From Saccharina japonica (taxonomy: Eukaryota; Sar; Phaeophyceae; Laminariales; Laminariaceae), in contig MEHQ01002961.1 of the NCBI GenBank assembly GCA_008828725.1, positions 62,001 through 126,000 on the forward strand: a stretch of DNA of 64,000 nucleotides, read 5' to 3'. The translations under genes and the position numbers were made by a program. Below the pieces are notes generated by a model. That model made no database searches. It was given only the letters and a program-made list of their open reading frames with translations, and was not told the origin of the DNA. Shown here in pieces: positions 10,114 through 20,462 of this stretch. Numbering within the stretch: position 1 is the first letter of the stretch; the number at the start of each line of letters is the position of its first letter.

Positions 10114-10262
10114 ATATTTGACTCATCCCACGGTAGGGGTTTCACTTGATTGTAGTATAGGCTCGTCCCACGGTAGGGGGCTATCAGTTAGTGTTTGCCT
10201 TCTGAGGCAATATTTTGTCACTGAATTTTGTCACTGGGACCGGCTGAGCTTCTCAAGTGAAT
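10114..10262 (-). mobile_element. Family C element, copy 2, inverted
   Basis: Complement of the C elements at 4,000 and 34,178: GTGTTTGCCTTCTGAGGC, TTTTGTCACTGAATTTTGTC and GGGACCGGCTGAGCTTCTC in reverse order. Two CCCACGGTAGGGG blocks near 10,129 and 10,166 look like a duplicated end. Confidence 0.65.
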
Positions 10263-10312
10263 AACTACCGGTTAGAAGGATATTGTTGCTCGCATACTTG
10301 TTATAGGACTAG

Positions 10313-10365
10313 CGCATACAGCACATACAGCGCATACAGCGCATACAGCGCATACAGCGAATACA
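10313..10365. repeat. 9-bp tandem repeat GCATACAGC
   Basis: About six consecutive units of GCATACAGC with one substituted unit. It gives a VCAVCA-type reading in one reverse frame, which is a by-product of the repeat. Confidence 0.9.
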
Positions 10366-10964
10366 AAGGTTGGTATGGTTGCACGAACAGCCCTTCTCCG
10401 AGGTCGTGACTCGGGTGAGATATTGATTTGAGCTCCTCGCGTGAGGGGCTCATAAAATAATAAGCCGCCACCCCTGCAAGGTGGCATTGATCATTGTGTA
10501 CTTCCTCAGTTGAACACGCCCATCCCTCACAACCTTTGTCCAGGCCAAATCGTGCTACGCAGTATAGTCGAACGCGTCACCCTGCTACGCGTGCGAAAGA
10601 CCGCACTGGATGCTCTCTACACATACATGTTGAATCGACCCAACGCCCCCGTAGTTCTGATGCTTGATGGATCAGAAGAACCGCTCTCGGAGCGCTCTTC
10701 TTTCGAGACGCTCGTAGTGCTCCATCGCGCGCCGTTGGTCGATTTCTGCCATTATTGGCGTCATAACAAAGGGGGTGGATAGTGCCCCCCTGCTCCACGA
10801 AACCCGCCCGGTGTAGATGTACGAAGTCGAGAACCATCTCCTCTCGGAGGGTTACAAAAATCAGCCCTTGGAAAGCGGGTGGGTGCTCGATATCGCCCTT
10901 CCACGCCGTGCGGCTTTTTGGTGGAGCCCAAGCGACGGAGGGCGGCACTACATACAGTATCCAT

Positions 10965-12245
10965 CGACTGGCATACATACATCGACCAGCGGCGCGCGAT
11001 ATAGCAGGAGCGTCGCGAAATATGAGCACTCCGAGAACAGTGACAAAGCGTGGGTATATACTCCTAAGATGGCACTTTCTCGTATACCTCGCCCAAAAGC
11101 TGACCAATGGTAAGCGCACCACAAGGAACGAAACCAACGAAAACACGAAATAGGATTGAGAGGGGGGGGGGGGTGACAGACCCACACCGATGGCGTGGGG
11201 GTGGAGCTTGGATGCGGATTAGGACTCAAGAATAGAGCGTGAAGAGTGCATCTTGGGAAGAAGGAGGGAGCAAGGACAACAAATGAAGTATTATTGTAGA
11301 TAAATCTGGGCGGGAAGTAGACATAGAAGGATGTTAGACTTTGCGCATAGGTTTCCTTGGTTTCTGTGGTCGTCTGCTTTCGAGAATGTTATGAGTGACC
11401 AATGTTGAAGCTCATGCTGCACATTGTCGGATGGCCAATATAGTAATAATTGAAAATGTACTGGTGGGTCGTTCCTCAGTTCATGAGGAGACCCGGTCGC
11501 CCAGAAGTGTGGGTTTGGCCCAAAACCACCCCCTCTACCGTCACATGGCTCTGTGGTATTCACATTATTCCTCGCTCACCTGCCAAACACTACGCTGTAG
11601 AAGAGTGGTCCTCTGGCTGCATTGTGTAGAATAGAAGGGGCATACAAAACATGTACATACCAGGTAGCAGGTACTGTACCACGTTCGATGCTGTGTGTCC
11701 CTGTGTTCACCGGCACGGGGTTGACCGGGGTCTCTCGCGAGAAATTTTCCCGGCCATAATCGATCGCACAAAAGCACATTGAGTGTTGTTCTGGGTTTTG
11801 TTTTCGCAGAGAGGTGGCCGAGCGAATCAGCTCGATGAGCAACCCTGAGGGCGAAACTCCTAAATACATGAATTTTCGAGCGGCGTTCAGTCGCGCCATG
11901 AATTGCTGAAATATGCATTCCCCAAGACGCGGAGGGGCTACCCACAAAAGAGACCGCCTCAGGTGTGGGGTCACCGCGCAGAACGATGATTGTTCTGTGC
12001 CGCAAGAACAATTACTCGTCTATGGAATGTGGTACTACTGTAATAGTATGGAGCCCCCACGCGTGTTACCTGGATCACCACCCCTACGACATCGACACAC
12101 AACGTCCGCCAAGGCAGCGTGGTCCTCGCCCTGGAGTTGAAAAACATATTCCAGGTCGTACATCGGACGGACAAATCTCCTCGCAGTTTCTCATCGTCCG
12201 CACCTGTACCGTTTGTTTCCGAACAAAAATAAGTCAAAAGTGGTG
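10965..12245 (+). repeat. Arm 1 of a 1.3-kb inverted repeat
   Basis: The whole segment is repeated in reverse at 13,983-15,352 with a spacer of about 1.7 kb. It contains an R module, a poly-G tract at 11,162-11,173, a U-type segment (about 11,180-11,450) also found at 45,930, and the LINE 3' segment. Arms differ by point changes and one H insertion in arm 2. Confidence 0.88.
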
Positions 12246-12478
12246 TGTACGAGTATGTGTTTTTTTGTTTCAGAATCTTAGATGGGTGGGAAGGGGCATG
12301 AGCACAAGGAAGGGTTTCAGCAGTCAGTATGGGCCCACGAATAAGAAAGAGCCTACCGTAAATAAGAAGATAGTAATAAGGCTCACGTTTTGGCGGGCGC
12401 TACGTAAGAAAATTGGATTATTAAGCAAAAAACGTGTTCAGCGGCGAGCGCTACGACGAAATCCTATATTATAGTATA
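11690..12478 (+). mobile_element. LINE 3' region, truncated copy
   Basis: From CCACGTTCGATGCTGTGTG to CGAAATCCTATA this matches the sequence following the reverse-transcriptase frame at 17,038-17,833, including the same 3' end. I infer a 5'-truncated insertion of the same LINE. No poly-A tail is present. Frames within it (for example around 11,565-12,011 reverse) recur in the other copies but look non-coding. Confidence 0.6.
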
Positions 12479-12485
12479 CGCCCAT

Positions 12486-12840
12486 GGTCGCCTCGGTGGG
12501 CTACGTAGTGGTACCCTCGAATTCTGCTAGAGTTGATTTCGTGAGTTCGAATCCCCCGTTGGTTGGACTTTTGAGTTTATTCGAAACAAAAACAAAAATA
12601 AAAAGGAATCAACTGCGGACAGCGCTTAGCAGCGTGAGTAGGCGCAATTCGATGCGAGTCGACGAGGGAAAACAAAGGGCTGGAGTCTTCTCGCCATAAA
12701 AATGCAGGGCACGAACCGTAGTGGGGGAGGGAGGGAGGAGAAGAGCCTACTCTGTGACCCCGGAACTGAGTTACGACTATAATAGGAAGGAGAGAGGAGG
12801 GAAGGGCGAAGATGATAGATGGGGTGGAAAAAAAAAGAGG
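12486..12840 (+). mobile_element. tRNA-derived SINE (family S), copy 2
   Basis: Head GGTCGCCTCGGTGGGCTACG, B box GAGTTCGAATCCCCC at about 12,544, then the shared body GAGTCGACGAGGG, AGTCTTCTCGCCATAAAAAT and GGGCGAAGATGATAGATGGG, ending in an A tract. It starts a few bases after the LINE 3' end, so it probably landed next to it. Confidence 0.88.
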
Positions 12841-13104
12841 TGAGACAAGGGTGGTATCGCAATACGTAAGAATATAACGCTTGCTCACATTAGGTGATCC
12901 TTGTTAGCGGGCCCATACTGTTGTAGGGTCCCATACATAGATAGATACGTACATACACGATGTATCCCCAAGCCAGAGAGTACCTAACGGTTTGCTGCTC
13001 GCAAAGCAACCGCTGCAGGGGGGAGGGGTATAGGCTTTAATTGGACAATGTGTAGAGTTGGGCGAATGTTCAACAATTCAAGCGAGATGACGAACACGTC
13101 AGCA

Positions 13105-13228
13105 GCAGTATTGACAGAGTAGTAGTGCAAGATAGTCGCTGAATATTGATACGAGACTAGTGCAAGCTAATCGCTGATTATTGATACGAGAGTAGGCTAA
13201 GATATTCGCTGATTATTGATGAGAGTAG
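13105..13228. repeat. Three tandem units of about 40 bp
   Basis: GCAAGATAGTCGCTGAATATTG, GCAAGCTAATCGCTGATTATTG and GCTAAGATATTCGCTGATTATTG-type units follow each other, each preceded by GAGACTAGT or GAGAGTAG. The stretch 12,841-13,104 before it shows nothing I can name. Confidence 0.75.
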
Positions 13229-13370
13229 TGTGTGTGTTCTTCACATTAAACTTTCCTTTCTACCCGTCGACATCCAGCATACCCAGTGTCCGTGCCGATT
13301 CTTCATCCTAAAAGGTACCAGTTCTGTGGTCACAAAACCACGATACAGAGATACTATAATCGTACGCTCA
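13229..13370 (+). repeat. Family J repeat, copy 1
   Basis: GTGTTCTTCACATTAAAC, CTTTCTACCCGTCGACATCC and GTGTCCGTGCCGATTCTTC, followed by CCAGTTCTGTGGTCACAAAA. The same order recurs at 13,870, 55,281, 58,876, 59,880 and 62,045. No inverted ends or coding capacity are evident. Confidence 0.8.
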
Positions 13371-13375
13371 GTGCA

Positions 13376-13869
13376 GTAAGCAGAGTAGGCAATGCAATGC
13401 CGTATACGACAGGCAAGACCTACCCTGCTAGCAATCCAGGCGCAGGAACAAGATAGTCGCCGATCAATGTGGAAATTCGATAAGTAAGTCGCGAGGTGTG
13501 TATAGCACAAATCATAAAAACAAATGATATGTTTACGCCAGCGCCGAGTTTTGTCACCCATCATCTGAATGGGCACTTATACTAAGTTTAAATTTTCTTC
13601 GGTCGATACGCGAAAAATACAAATCGCGCAAGCACACAGCAGCTACGCGAACTACGCCCGGTACGGCTATGTGCTACATCCAGACAGACAGGACGGGGCT
13701 GCAATGATATCACCAGGACACGTGGCCCGTGAAATGCTGCCTTTCCGAGTTGGAAGGTCCAGGTCCTTTAGGCGATCTTGGGCGATCTTGCCTTAGAACA
13801 TCAACCAGCCGCCCGAAACTACGAGCTGAACCAAGGGCGCACGAAAAAAGTTACCCCGCACACCACACT
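13376..13869. other. Inverted-repeat spacer, no recognised feature
   Basis: Spacer between the two arms of the large inverted repeat. It has only short overlapping open frames and a direct GGCGATCTTGGGCGATCTTG doublet near 13,775. I see no gene. Confidence 0.5.
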
Positions 13870-13975
13870 GTGTGTGTGTGTGTGTTCTTCACATTAAACC
13901 TTCCTTTCTACCCGTCGACATCCAGCACACCCAGTGTCCGTGCCGATTCTTCATCCTACATACTCGTCAGGGGTA
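13870..13975 (+). repeat. Family J repeat, copy 2, joined to arm 2
   Basis: A (GT)n run leads into GTTCTTCACATTAAACC and the rest of the J unit, which ends at TTCTTCATCCTA directly before arm 2 of the inverted repeat. Confidence 0.8.
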
Positions 13976-13982
13976 CTCGTAC

Positions 13983-15352
13983 ACACCACTTTTGACTTAT
14001 TTTTGTTCGGAAACGAACGGTACAGGTGCGGACGATGAGAAACTGCGAAGAGATTTGTCCGTCCGATGTACGACCTGGAATATGTTTTTCAACTCCAGGG
14101 CGAGGACCACGCTGCCTTGGCGGACGTTGTGTGTCGATGTCGTAGGGGTGGTGATCCAGGTAACACGCGTGGGGGCTCCATACGCTTAGTACCACATTCC
14201 ATAGACGAATAATTGTTCTTGCGGCACAGAACAATCATCGTTCTGCGCGGTGACCCCACACCTGAGGCGGTCTCTTTTGTGGGTAGCCCCTCCGCGTCTT
14301 GGGGAATGCATATTTCAGCAATTCATGGCGCGACGGAACGCCGCTCGAAAATTCATGTATTTAGGAGTTTCGCCCTCAGGATTGCTCAGCGAGCTGATTC
14401 GCTCGGCCACCTCTCTGCGAAAACAAAACCCAGAACAACACTCATGTGCTTTTGTGCGATCGATTATGGCCGGGAAAATTTCTCGCGAGAGACCCCGGTC
14501 AACCCCGTGCCGGTGAACACAGGGACACACAGCATCGAACGTGGTACAGTACCTGCTACCTGGTATGTGCATGTTTTGTACGCCCCTTCTATTCTACACA
14601 ATGCAGCCAGAGGACCACCCTTCTACAGCGTAGTGTTTGGCAGGTGAGCGAGGAATAATGTGAATACCACAGAGCCATGTGACGGTAGAGGGGGTGGTTT
14701 TGGGCCAAGCCCGCACTTCTCGGTGACCGGGTCTCCTCATGAACTGAGGAACGACCCACCAATACATTTTCAATTATTACTATATTTGCCATCCGACAAT
14801 GTGCAGCATGAGCTTCAACATTGGTCACTCATAACATTCCCGAAAGCAGACAACCACAGAAACCAAGGAAACCTATGCGCAAAGTCTAACATCCTTCTAT
14901 GTCTACTTCCCGCCCAGATTTATCTACAATAATAATACTCCATTTGTTGTCCTTGCTCCCTCCTTCTTTCCAAGATGCACTCTTCACGCTCTATTCTTGA
15001 GTCCTAATCCGCATCCAAGCTCCACCCCCACGCCATCGGTGTGGGTCTGTCATCCCCCCCCCCTCTCAATTGCTCCGTCTCGAAAGGGATGCGTGGTCAA
15101 TGGTCAAATGACTAAGGCAAGCAACAAATGAGTACGCCCCCCCCCCTCTCAATCATATTTCGTGTTTTTGTTAGTTTCGCTCCTTGTGGTGCGCTTACCA
15201 TTGGTCAGCTTTTGGGCGAGGTACAGAAAGCGTCATCTTAGGAGTATATACCCACGCTTTGTCACCGCTCTCGGAGTGCTCATATTTCGCGACGCTCGTG
15301 CTATATCGCGCGCCGCTGGTCGATGTATGTATGCCAGTGATGCCAGAAACAA
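13983..15352 (-). repeat. Arm 2 of the 1.3-kb inverted repeat
   Basis: Reverse complement of 10,965-12,245. It contains the LINE 3' segment (13,983-14,544), the U segment and an R module (about 15,268-15,335). An H unit at 15,072-15,146 is present here and absent from arm 1, where the uninterrupted poly-G tract at 11,162-11,173 gives the empty site. Confidence 0.88.
15072..15146 (+). mobile_element. Family H unit with poly-C end
   Basis: GCTCCGTCTCGAAAGGGATG through GCAACAAATGAGTACG followed by ten C. The host sequence CCCCCCTCTCAAT occurs on both sides, as a duplication of about 17 bp relative to arm 1. Related units lie at 33,815, 38,341, 43,572 and 53,007. Confidence 0.75.
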
Positions 15353-15359
15353 GTGGATG

Positions 15360-15560
15360 GCTAATTTCCAAAATTTCCATGTTTTTTTTCGCCTCGCGCA
15401 ATTTTTTAGATTTCCATATTATCCATTTTTTTCCCCATTTATTGGAACGTGAAGCCTTCCAAACATTTTGCCCTCTGAAGAATTTCCAATATTTCCATAA
15501 TTTCCAAGATTTCCAAGATTTCTTTTTTTTTTTTGGAAAAAAATATAGGAAATTATGGAA
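15360..15560. repeat. Low-complexity ATTTCCAA-type tract
   Basis: Degenerate repetition of ATTTCCAA/AATTTCCAT units with T runs, most regular at 15,480-15,525. No gene is seen. Confidence 0.7.
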
Positions 15561-15583
15561 AAATGGTGCTCGATAAGAATGGC

Positions 15584-15640
15584 AATAGGGAGGAGAGAGA
15601 AAGGAAGGGCGAAGATAATAAATGGGATTGTTTTTTTTTT
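15584..15640 (+). mobile_element. SINE S 3' tail fragment
   Basis: Only the last part of the SINE body is present: AGGGAGGAGAGAGAAAGGAA and GGGCGAAGATAATAAATGGG, followed by a T tract instead of an A tract. Confidence 0.7.
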
Positions 15641-15654
15641 TTTAAATTTAAAAA

Positions 15655-16010
15655 TGATACTGGTACGAGCTGGTTCCAGCGACACCCAAAATACTCCTTC
15701 TTCGCACTTTTGCACGCTGGTTTTTGAGAGTTGGAAAACGAAATTTGGCATGGTTGTGTGTCATGACCATATGAAAAAACTGGCCGCTGGTTTTTTTTTT
15801 TTTTTTTTTTTGTTCTTGAGATACATTTTTCTGTTTTTTCTGAATTTTTCGGCAACTTTAACCCTCCCTAATTCACGAAAAAACAAAAACTCGAAAAAGA
15901 CCAGCGGTCAGTTTTTTCATATGGTCATGAAGCACAACCATGACAAATTTCGTTTTCCAACTCTCAAAAACCAAAGTGCAAAAATGATTCCCGTGAAAGT
16001 ACTCGAAAAT
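15655..16010. mobile_element. Hairpin element Q
   Basis: Arms at about 15,700-15,792 and 15,899-15,990 are inverted copies: TGCACGCTGGTTTTTGAGAG...CATATGAAAAAACTGG against CAGTTTTTTCATATGG...CTCTCAAAAACC. The middle is T-rich. Only one copy is in the window, so its boundaries are not fixed. Confidence 0.6.
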
Positions 16011-16144
16011 TGTTCCCGGTTCATGTTAAAGTCTAGTACTTTGGGAGGCGGTTAATATAACAGCCTTGCATGTTTCGCAGAACAAAACAAATGTCACAAA
16101 CATGTTCCCTTTGATGATACGATCATGTCAACACTTCTAGTGTC

Positions 16145-17040
16145 GAATTATTCGACGTAAATCGGCGGAAGGGCTTGCGAAGATGATGACCGTTATTGTG
16201 ACCGTTTTCGAAGCAGCTGGTCTCACCGTATCCGAAAAGAAAACGGAGACTATGCTACTGCGGACACCAAACCAGGCACTCCGGACCTCACCGCTCGTCA
16301 TCGAAGCAGCGGGCCACAGGTATAAACAGACGACGCAGTTTTTGTACCTTGGTGGTCTTGTCGTCGCAAGCGCGGACATTATGCCAGAGATCAAACGACG
16401 CATCCGACTCGCATGGGCATGCTACACTCGGTTCAAGCGGGAGCTGTACGATATGGAGGATGCCCCGTTCACTCTAAAGGTGCGCATGCTAAAGGCCGAG
16501 GTGATGGAGACACTGCTGTACGGGTGTGTGACGTGGACCCTTGGCCAGGAGCCCTTCGCTGAGCTCCGAACGGCACATCACAACCTCCTCCTACGGATCA
16601 TTGGTTTCCAGCGCCGACAACGCACCGACCATCTCATGCCGTACGCCAAGGCTCTCAAGAAGGCACATTGCGAGAGCATTGAGACGACCATCCGCAAACA
16701 ACGCCTCCTCTTTGCGGGGGGCGTACAGCGCACGACCAATGAGCGGCTGACCAGGCGGGTGATGTTTGGGACGATCGTCGGTGGGACGAACCCGGGACCT
16801 GGCCGACCAGAAAATAACTGGGCACAATGTCTAGCAGATGACCTCAGGGTTTTTCGAGCGACAGAGGGCTCCACAGAAAGCTCCCCTTTACTGTTCGGAG
16901 CAGAGACGGTACTATGGCCGAGGGCGGCTAAAAAGAGGGGGGTGTGGTATCGGAACGGGCGAGTATGGCGAGCGGACGACCAGTCATGGCGGAAATGTAA
17001 CTGCAACCTGTACGCCAGACTAGCAGCGTTACATGTGACC
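16145..17040 (+). pseudogene. LINE reverse transcriptase, C-terminal half, 5'-truncated
   Basis: The frame is open upstream of the first ATG at 16,183 and reads into known-type LINE reverse-transcriptase sequence. An AGLTVSEKKTETM block is followed by YLGG (thumb), LKTRM-like LKVRMLKAEVMETLLYGC, then the LRTAHHNLLLRIIGFQRR and ESIETTIRKQRLLFAG blocks of the C-terminal region. The catalytic YADD motif lies in the missing 5' part, so no active enzyme can be made here. The frame runs on to 17,259 into the 3' segment shared with 11,690 and 13,983. 5' truncation is the usual result of incomplete target-primed reverse transcription. Clade assignment is not possible from this fragment. Confidence 0.85.
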
Positions 17041-17833
17041 ACGTTCGATGCTGTGTGTCCCTGTGTTCACCGGCACGGGGTTGACCGGGGTCTCTCGCGA
17101 GAAATTTTCCCGGCCATAATCGATCGCACAAAAGCACATGAGTGTTGTTCTGGGTTTTGTTTTCGCAGAGAGGTGGCCGAGCGAATCAGCTCGATGAGCA
17201 ACCCTGAGGGCGAAACTCCTAAATACATGAATTTTCGAGCGGCGTTCGTCGCGCCATGAATTGCTGAAATATGCATTCCCCAAGACGCGGAGGGGCTACC
17301 CACAAAAGAGACCGCCTCAGGTGTGGGGTCACCGCGCAGAACGATGATTGTTCTGTGCCGCAAGAACAATTATTCGTCTATGGAATGTGGTACTAAGCGT
17401 ATGGAGCCCCCACGCGTGTTACCTGGATCACCACCCCTACGACATCGACACACAACGTCCGCCAAGGCAGCGTGGTCCTCGCCCTGGAGTTGAAAAACAT
17501 ATTCCAGGTCGTACATCGGACGGACAAATCTCTTCGCAGTTTCTCATCGTCCGCACCTGTACCGTTCGTTTCCGAACAAAAATAAGTCAAAAGTGGTGTG
17601 TACGAGTACCCCTGACGAGTATGTGCTTTTTTGTTTCAGAATCTTAGATGGGTGGGAAGGGGCATGAGCACAAGGAAGGGTTTCAGCAGTCAGTATGGGC
17701 CCACGAATAAGAAAGAGCCTACCGTAAATAAGAAGATAGTAATAATAAGGCTCACGTTTTGGCGGGCGCTACGTAAGAAAATTGGAATAAGCAAAAAACG
17801 TGTTCAGCGGCGAGCGCTACACGAAATCCTATA
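17038..17833 (+). mobile_element. LINE 3' region, longest copy
   Basis: Continues directly from the reverse-transcriptase frame. It matches 11,690-12,478 to the same last bases CGAAATCCTATA, after which the flanks diverge completely. The shared end without a poly-A tract suggests this is the true LINE 3' terminus. Confidence 0.65.
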
Positions 17834-18298
17834 ACTGGAACCAGGATGGATGAAAGGTAGAAGAGGGAATGGTTGAAAAGTGGAAAAGGGGAGACGTTGA
17901 AGTACCGGTAGTAGAGGTGGAGGGTGCGATATGCACTTATAGTGTCCGCGTACCGAGGGACGAGAGATCGATAGATAGAAGTGACAGGGGGCGTGGGGTA
18001 TTCTCGCCTGGCAACGAAAACAGAAAACAAACAATAAGAAGGGTGGAAGAGTGGAAGGGGAAGGGTGGATATTTGGGAGTCGTTGTCGTGCGAATATTCG
18101 TGACGGATGAATTGGTCAGCTGCCTGACCAATCCGTTAGAATCGAGATTTCTAAGTAAAGACCGGTCCGGGGGTTCCCATATAAACCAAGGGCAGATGTC
18201 CTGAAGGGGCCTGGTGACTATATATGTACCAGGAATGTACATTCGCATATCTTAGTACTACCGTATATATGCTGGTGTCTGATGTACATTATGGGGAT
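17834..18298. other. No recognised feature
   Basis: Purine-rich stretches (GGAAAAGGGGAGACG, GGAAGGGGAAGGG) and short frames only. I see no gene or family repeat. Confidence 0.5.
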
Positions 18299-19035
18299 GT
18301 ACAATGTTTGATTTTCTCGTGGCAGTGTCGTGGAAGTGCCGATGGCCTTCCGCAGCAGCCACGGCAGTGCCCACGGCATGTCGTGGCAGCCCCATGACAT
18401 TTGCCCATGGTATACCGCGGAACGATTGCCGAGGCAATCCCTGCGGCGAAGGCCACGGCGACCCTCACGGCACGTCGCAGCAAGACCCACGGTGAATGGC
18501 AAGCCCCACGGCACGCCACAGCAATACTCACGGTTTACCACAGGCAATACCCATGGCAAGCCCCGCGGCCATAACCACGGCTAGGCCCGCGGCAAGGTCC
18601 GCGGCAAGGCCCGTGCGGCACAACCCGCGACAAGGCCCGGGGCAAGTCCCTCGGCAAGGATAAACCGGAACAGGGTGCCAAGCGGCTCTCCGGCGGCTCT
18701 TGCGGAGGGCTCGTGATATTTCTGCATATTGTGGGCGGGAGCAAGGTGCCTAATGGGATGGGTCCACTGCTGGGTCAAAGTACCACATAGGAACAGAGTT
18801 CCAGGTGGGTGCCTTGACCGTGGATATTCCTGTGGGTCTTGCCGCGGACGTTGCCGCCGTGGGCCTTCCCGTGGGCCTCGCCGTGGGTTCTCGCCGTGGA
18901 CATGGCCGTGGGGCTTGCTGTGAGATGCCATGGCAGGTATACCATGGCAACATCCGTGGGTACAACCGTGGCACGTGCCGCAGCAGCGCCTTGACCGATG
19001 GTAACCCACAGGCCTTGCCGCGGCAGGCCACTACA
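18299..19035. mobile_element. Family M foldback, built of GCCACGGC-type motifs
   Basis: Starts TGTACAATGTTTGATTTTCT then CGTGGCA, as in the copy at 7,181. The left half is an array of CCCACGGC/GCCACGGCA units; the right half, from about 18,805, has the complement CCGTGGG/GCCGTGG. The arms can fold on each other. A middle part at about 18,660-18,800 lacks the motif. The right arm recurs at 22,550-22,680. Confidence 0.65.
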
Positions 19036-19291
19036 GACGCATGCTACGATAGAGGTGCACCATGTTTTTTTCTGAGCTCCTAACTTGAGGAGCTCCATAC
19101 CACTCTGAAAAAACGGTTTTGGAGGAAAATAAAAGTGCTACGTACCCGACGAAAACTTCCATGACACCTAAGTCTATTAGGAAAAATGTTGCAACACTTC
19201 TAATATGAATGAAAGTCCGACGAGTTTGGGTTAAGGCGCCCGATCATTCAGAAAACAAAATCAGCAAAAAGTGCTACCTCTATCGTAGCAC
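19036..19291 (+). mobile_element. Family A MITE, copy 6
   Basis: GACGCATGCTACGATAGAGG to CTACCTCTATCGTAGCACGC with the GAGCTCCTAACTTGAGGAGC palindrome. The paralogous site at 22,671-22,690 (GCCACTACAGTATAAAG) lacks the element, giving an approximate empty site. The right boundary carries about 15 extra bases. Confidence 0.88.
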
Positions 19292-19641
19292 GCGGTTTGT
19301 CACGACAGTAGAAGGTCAAGCAATGTGTATCCGTGCTCCCACTCGACATTATCATCAAGGCCCCGCAGATCAGGAATCTTCTATCTACCCTGAAATGGCG
19401 TGATCATGAAGTAGGGACCGATTGTCTGTGCGAGGTGCAGTTGCTGATCCGCCCATCATGATCGGTGGCTGCGGCCGACACGCCTTGAATCTCAAGCTCA
19501 ACCGAGGACGCAGCAGTCCAAAACAGGAGCTTAAAAACTCTAAACCCAGAGGGGGAGTAAAATATCGCCGTGATGATGCTCCCTGAGCGTCCGTGATTCA
19601 AAAGCCACAAACTACCGACATGTTCGAAAATATGGGGTGTG

Positions 19642-20005
19642 TGGGTGCCATGCTCTCGACCCAACCGCCGCATGGATATGTCCTGCGTCGGTTCCACCAT
19701 TCGTCGAGGTCATAGATATCTGTATCTTATTGTACTACTGTGGTCGTTCGTATTCCAAGACTACTTGCCGTGTTCGGCAGCCCATATGTTGTCCCGTGCA
19801 CAAGTAATGGCTGACGACACCCAAGGTCTTCGAATACGCAGCAAGGGCAGCCCCCCTTGCTCACATCATCTTTTCGTATCGTTCATCCGGCTTGTCGTCA
19901 AGCCTGGATGCTCCAACAACCTGGCGTCTACTCGACGCTACACAGACAAGAAAGGAAAGTGCCACAGGCTCAAGCAGAACCTGAGCCCTGTACTCATAGG
20001 TGCAC
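19642..20005. other. Segment present only in duplication copy 1
   Basis: Copy 2 passes from AAATATGGAGTG straight to GCACTTATACTTCC, while copy 1 holds about 360 extra bases. It includes a 128-codon frame starting at 19,639 with no motif I recognise. Whether it was inserted here or lost from copy 2 cannot be told. Confidence 0.55.
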
Positions 20006-20336
20006 TTAATTATACTTCCGGATAAAGTGCCGAACATACGCTATACTTCCGAACCCTAGGGTGGTACACCAATTGCCACAACTAGAGGGTCTCCACTCCG
20101 TTTTACAACGCTACTCGGTATCGTGCCTGGTAAACCGTATCCCCCGAGTGATGAGATAGCACACCCCCTAGGACGAACGAATATCTAAAAGCTGATTTGC
20201 TCGACAATGAGGAGGGTACAAACGCCCAGCGATGCGCCTATTGCAAGGTCTTGACGAGGTCGTTCCAAGCACGAGGGTTGCTTACCCCTTATTTTTTTAG
20301 AAAACTGTTGGCACACACCGTGTACGAGACAAGCTG

Positions 20337-20462
20337 AACTAACCCTAACCCTGAGCCAATCAAACCAAGCCTAGTCCTAACCCTCAGCCAATCAGACCAA
20401 GCCTAACCCTGACCCTAAGCCAATCAGACCAAACCTAACCCTGACCTTAATCCGATCAGAAC
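20337..20462. repeat. Telomere-like interstitial repeat, copy 1
   Basis: About four units of some 31 bp combining CCTAACCCTGACCCTA with AGCCAATCAGACCAA. The CCCTAA words are in TTAGGG telomere register. Repeated at 23,356-23,481. Confidence 0.75.

Noticed and set aside
11565..12011. 148-codon reverse frame, repeated at 14,213-14,647 and partly at 17,067
   Set aside because: Its recurrence reflects the inverted repeat and LINE 3' copies. Frames differ by single-base indels between copies, which argues against selection on a protein.
17160..17260. tRNA-Ser/Leu-like start GGTGGCCGAGCGAATCAGC in the LINE 3' region
   Set aside because: Only an A-box resemblance; no anticodon arm, T arm or B box.
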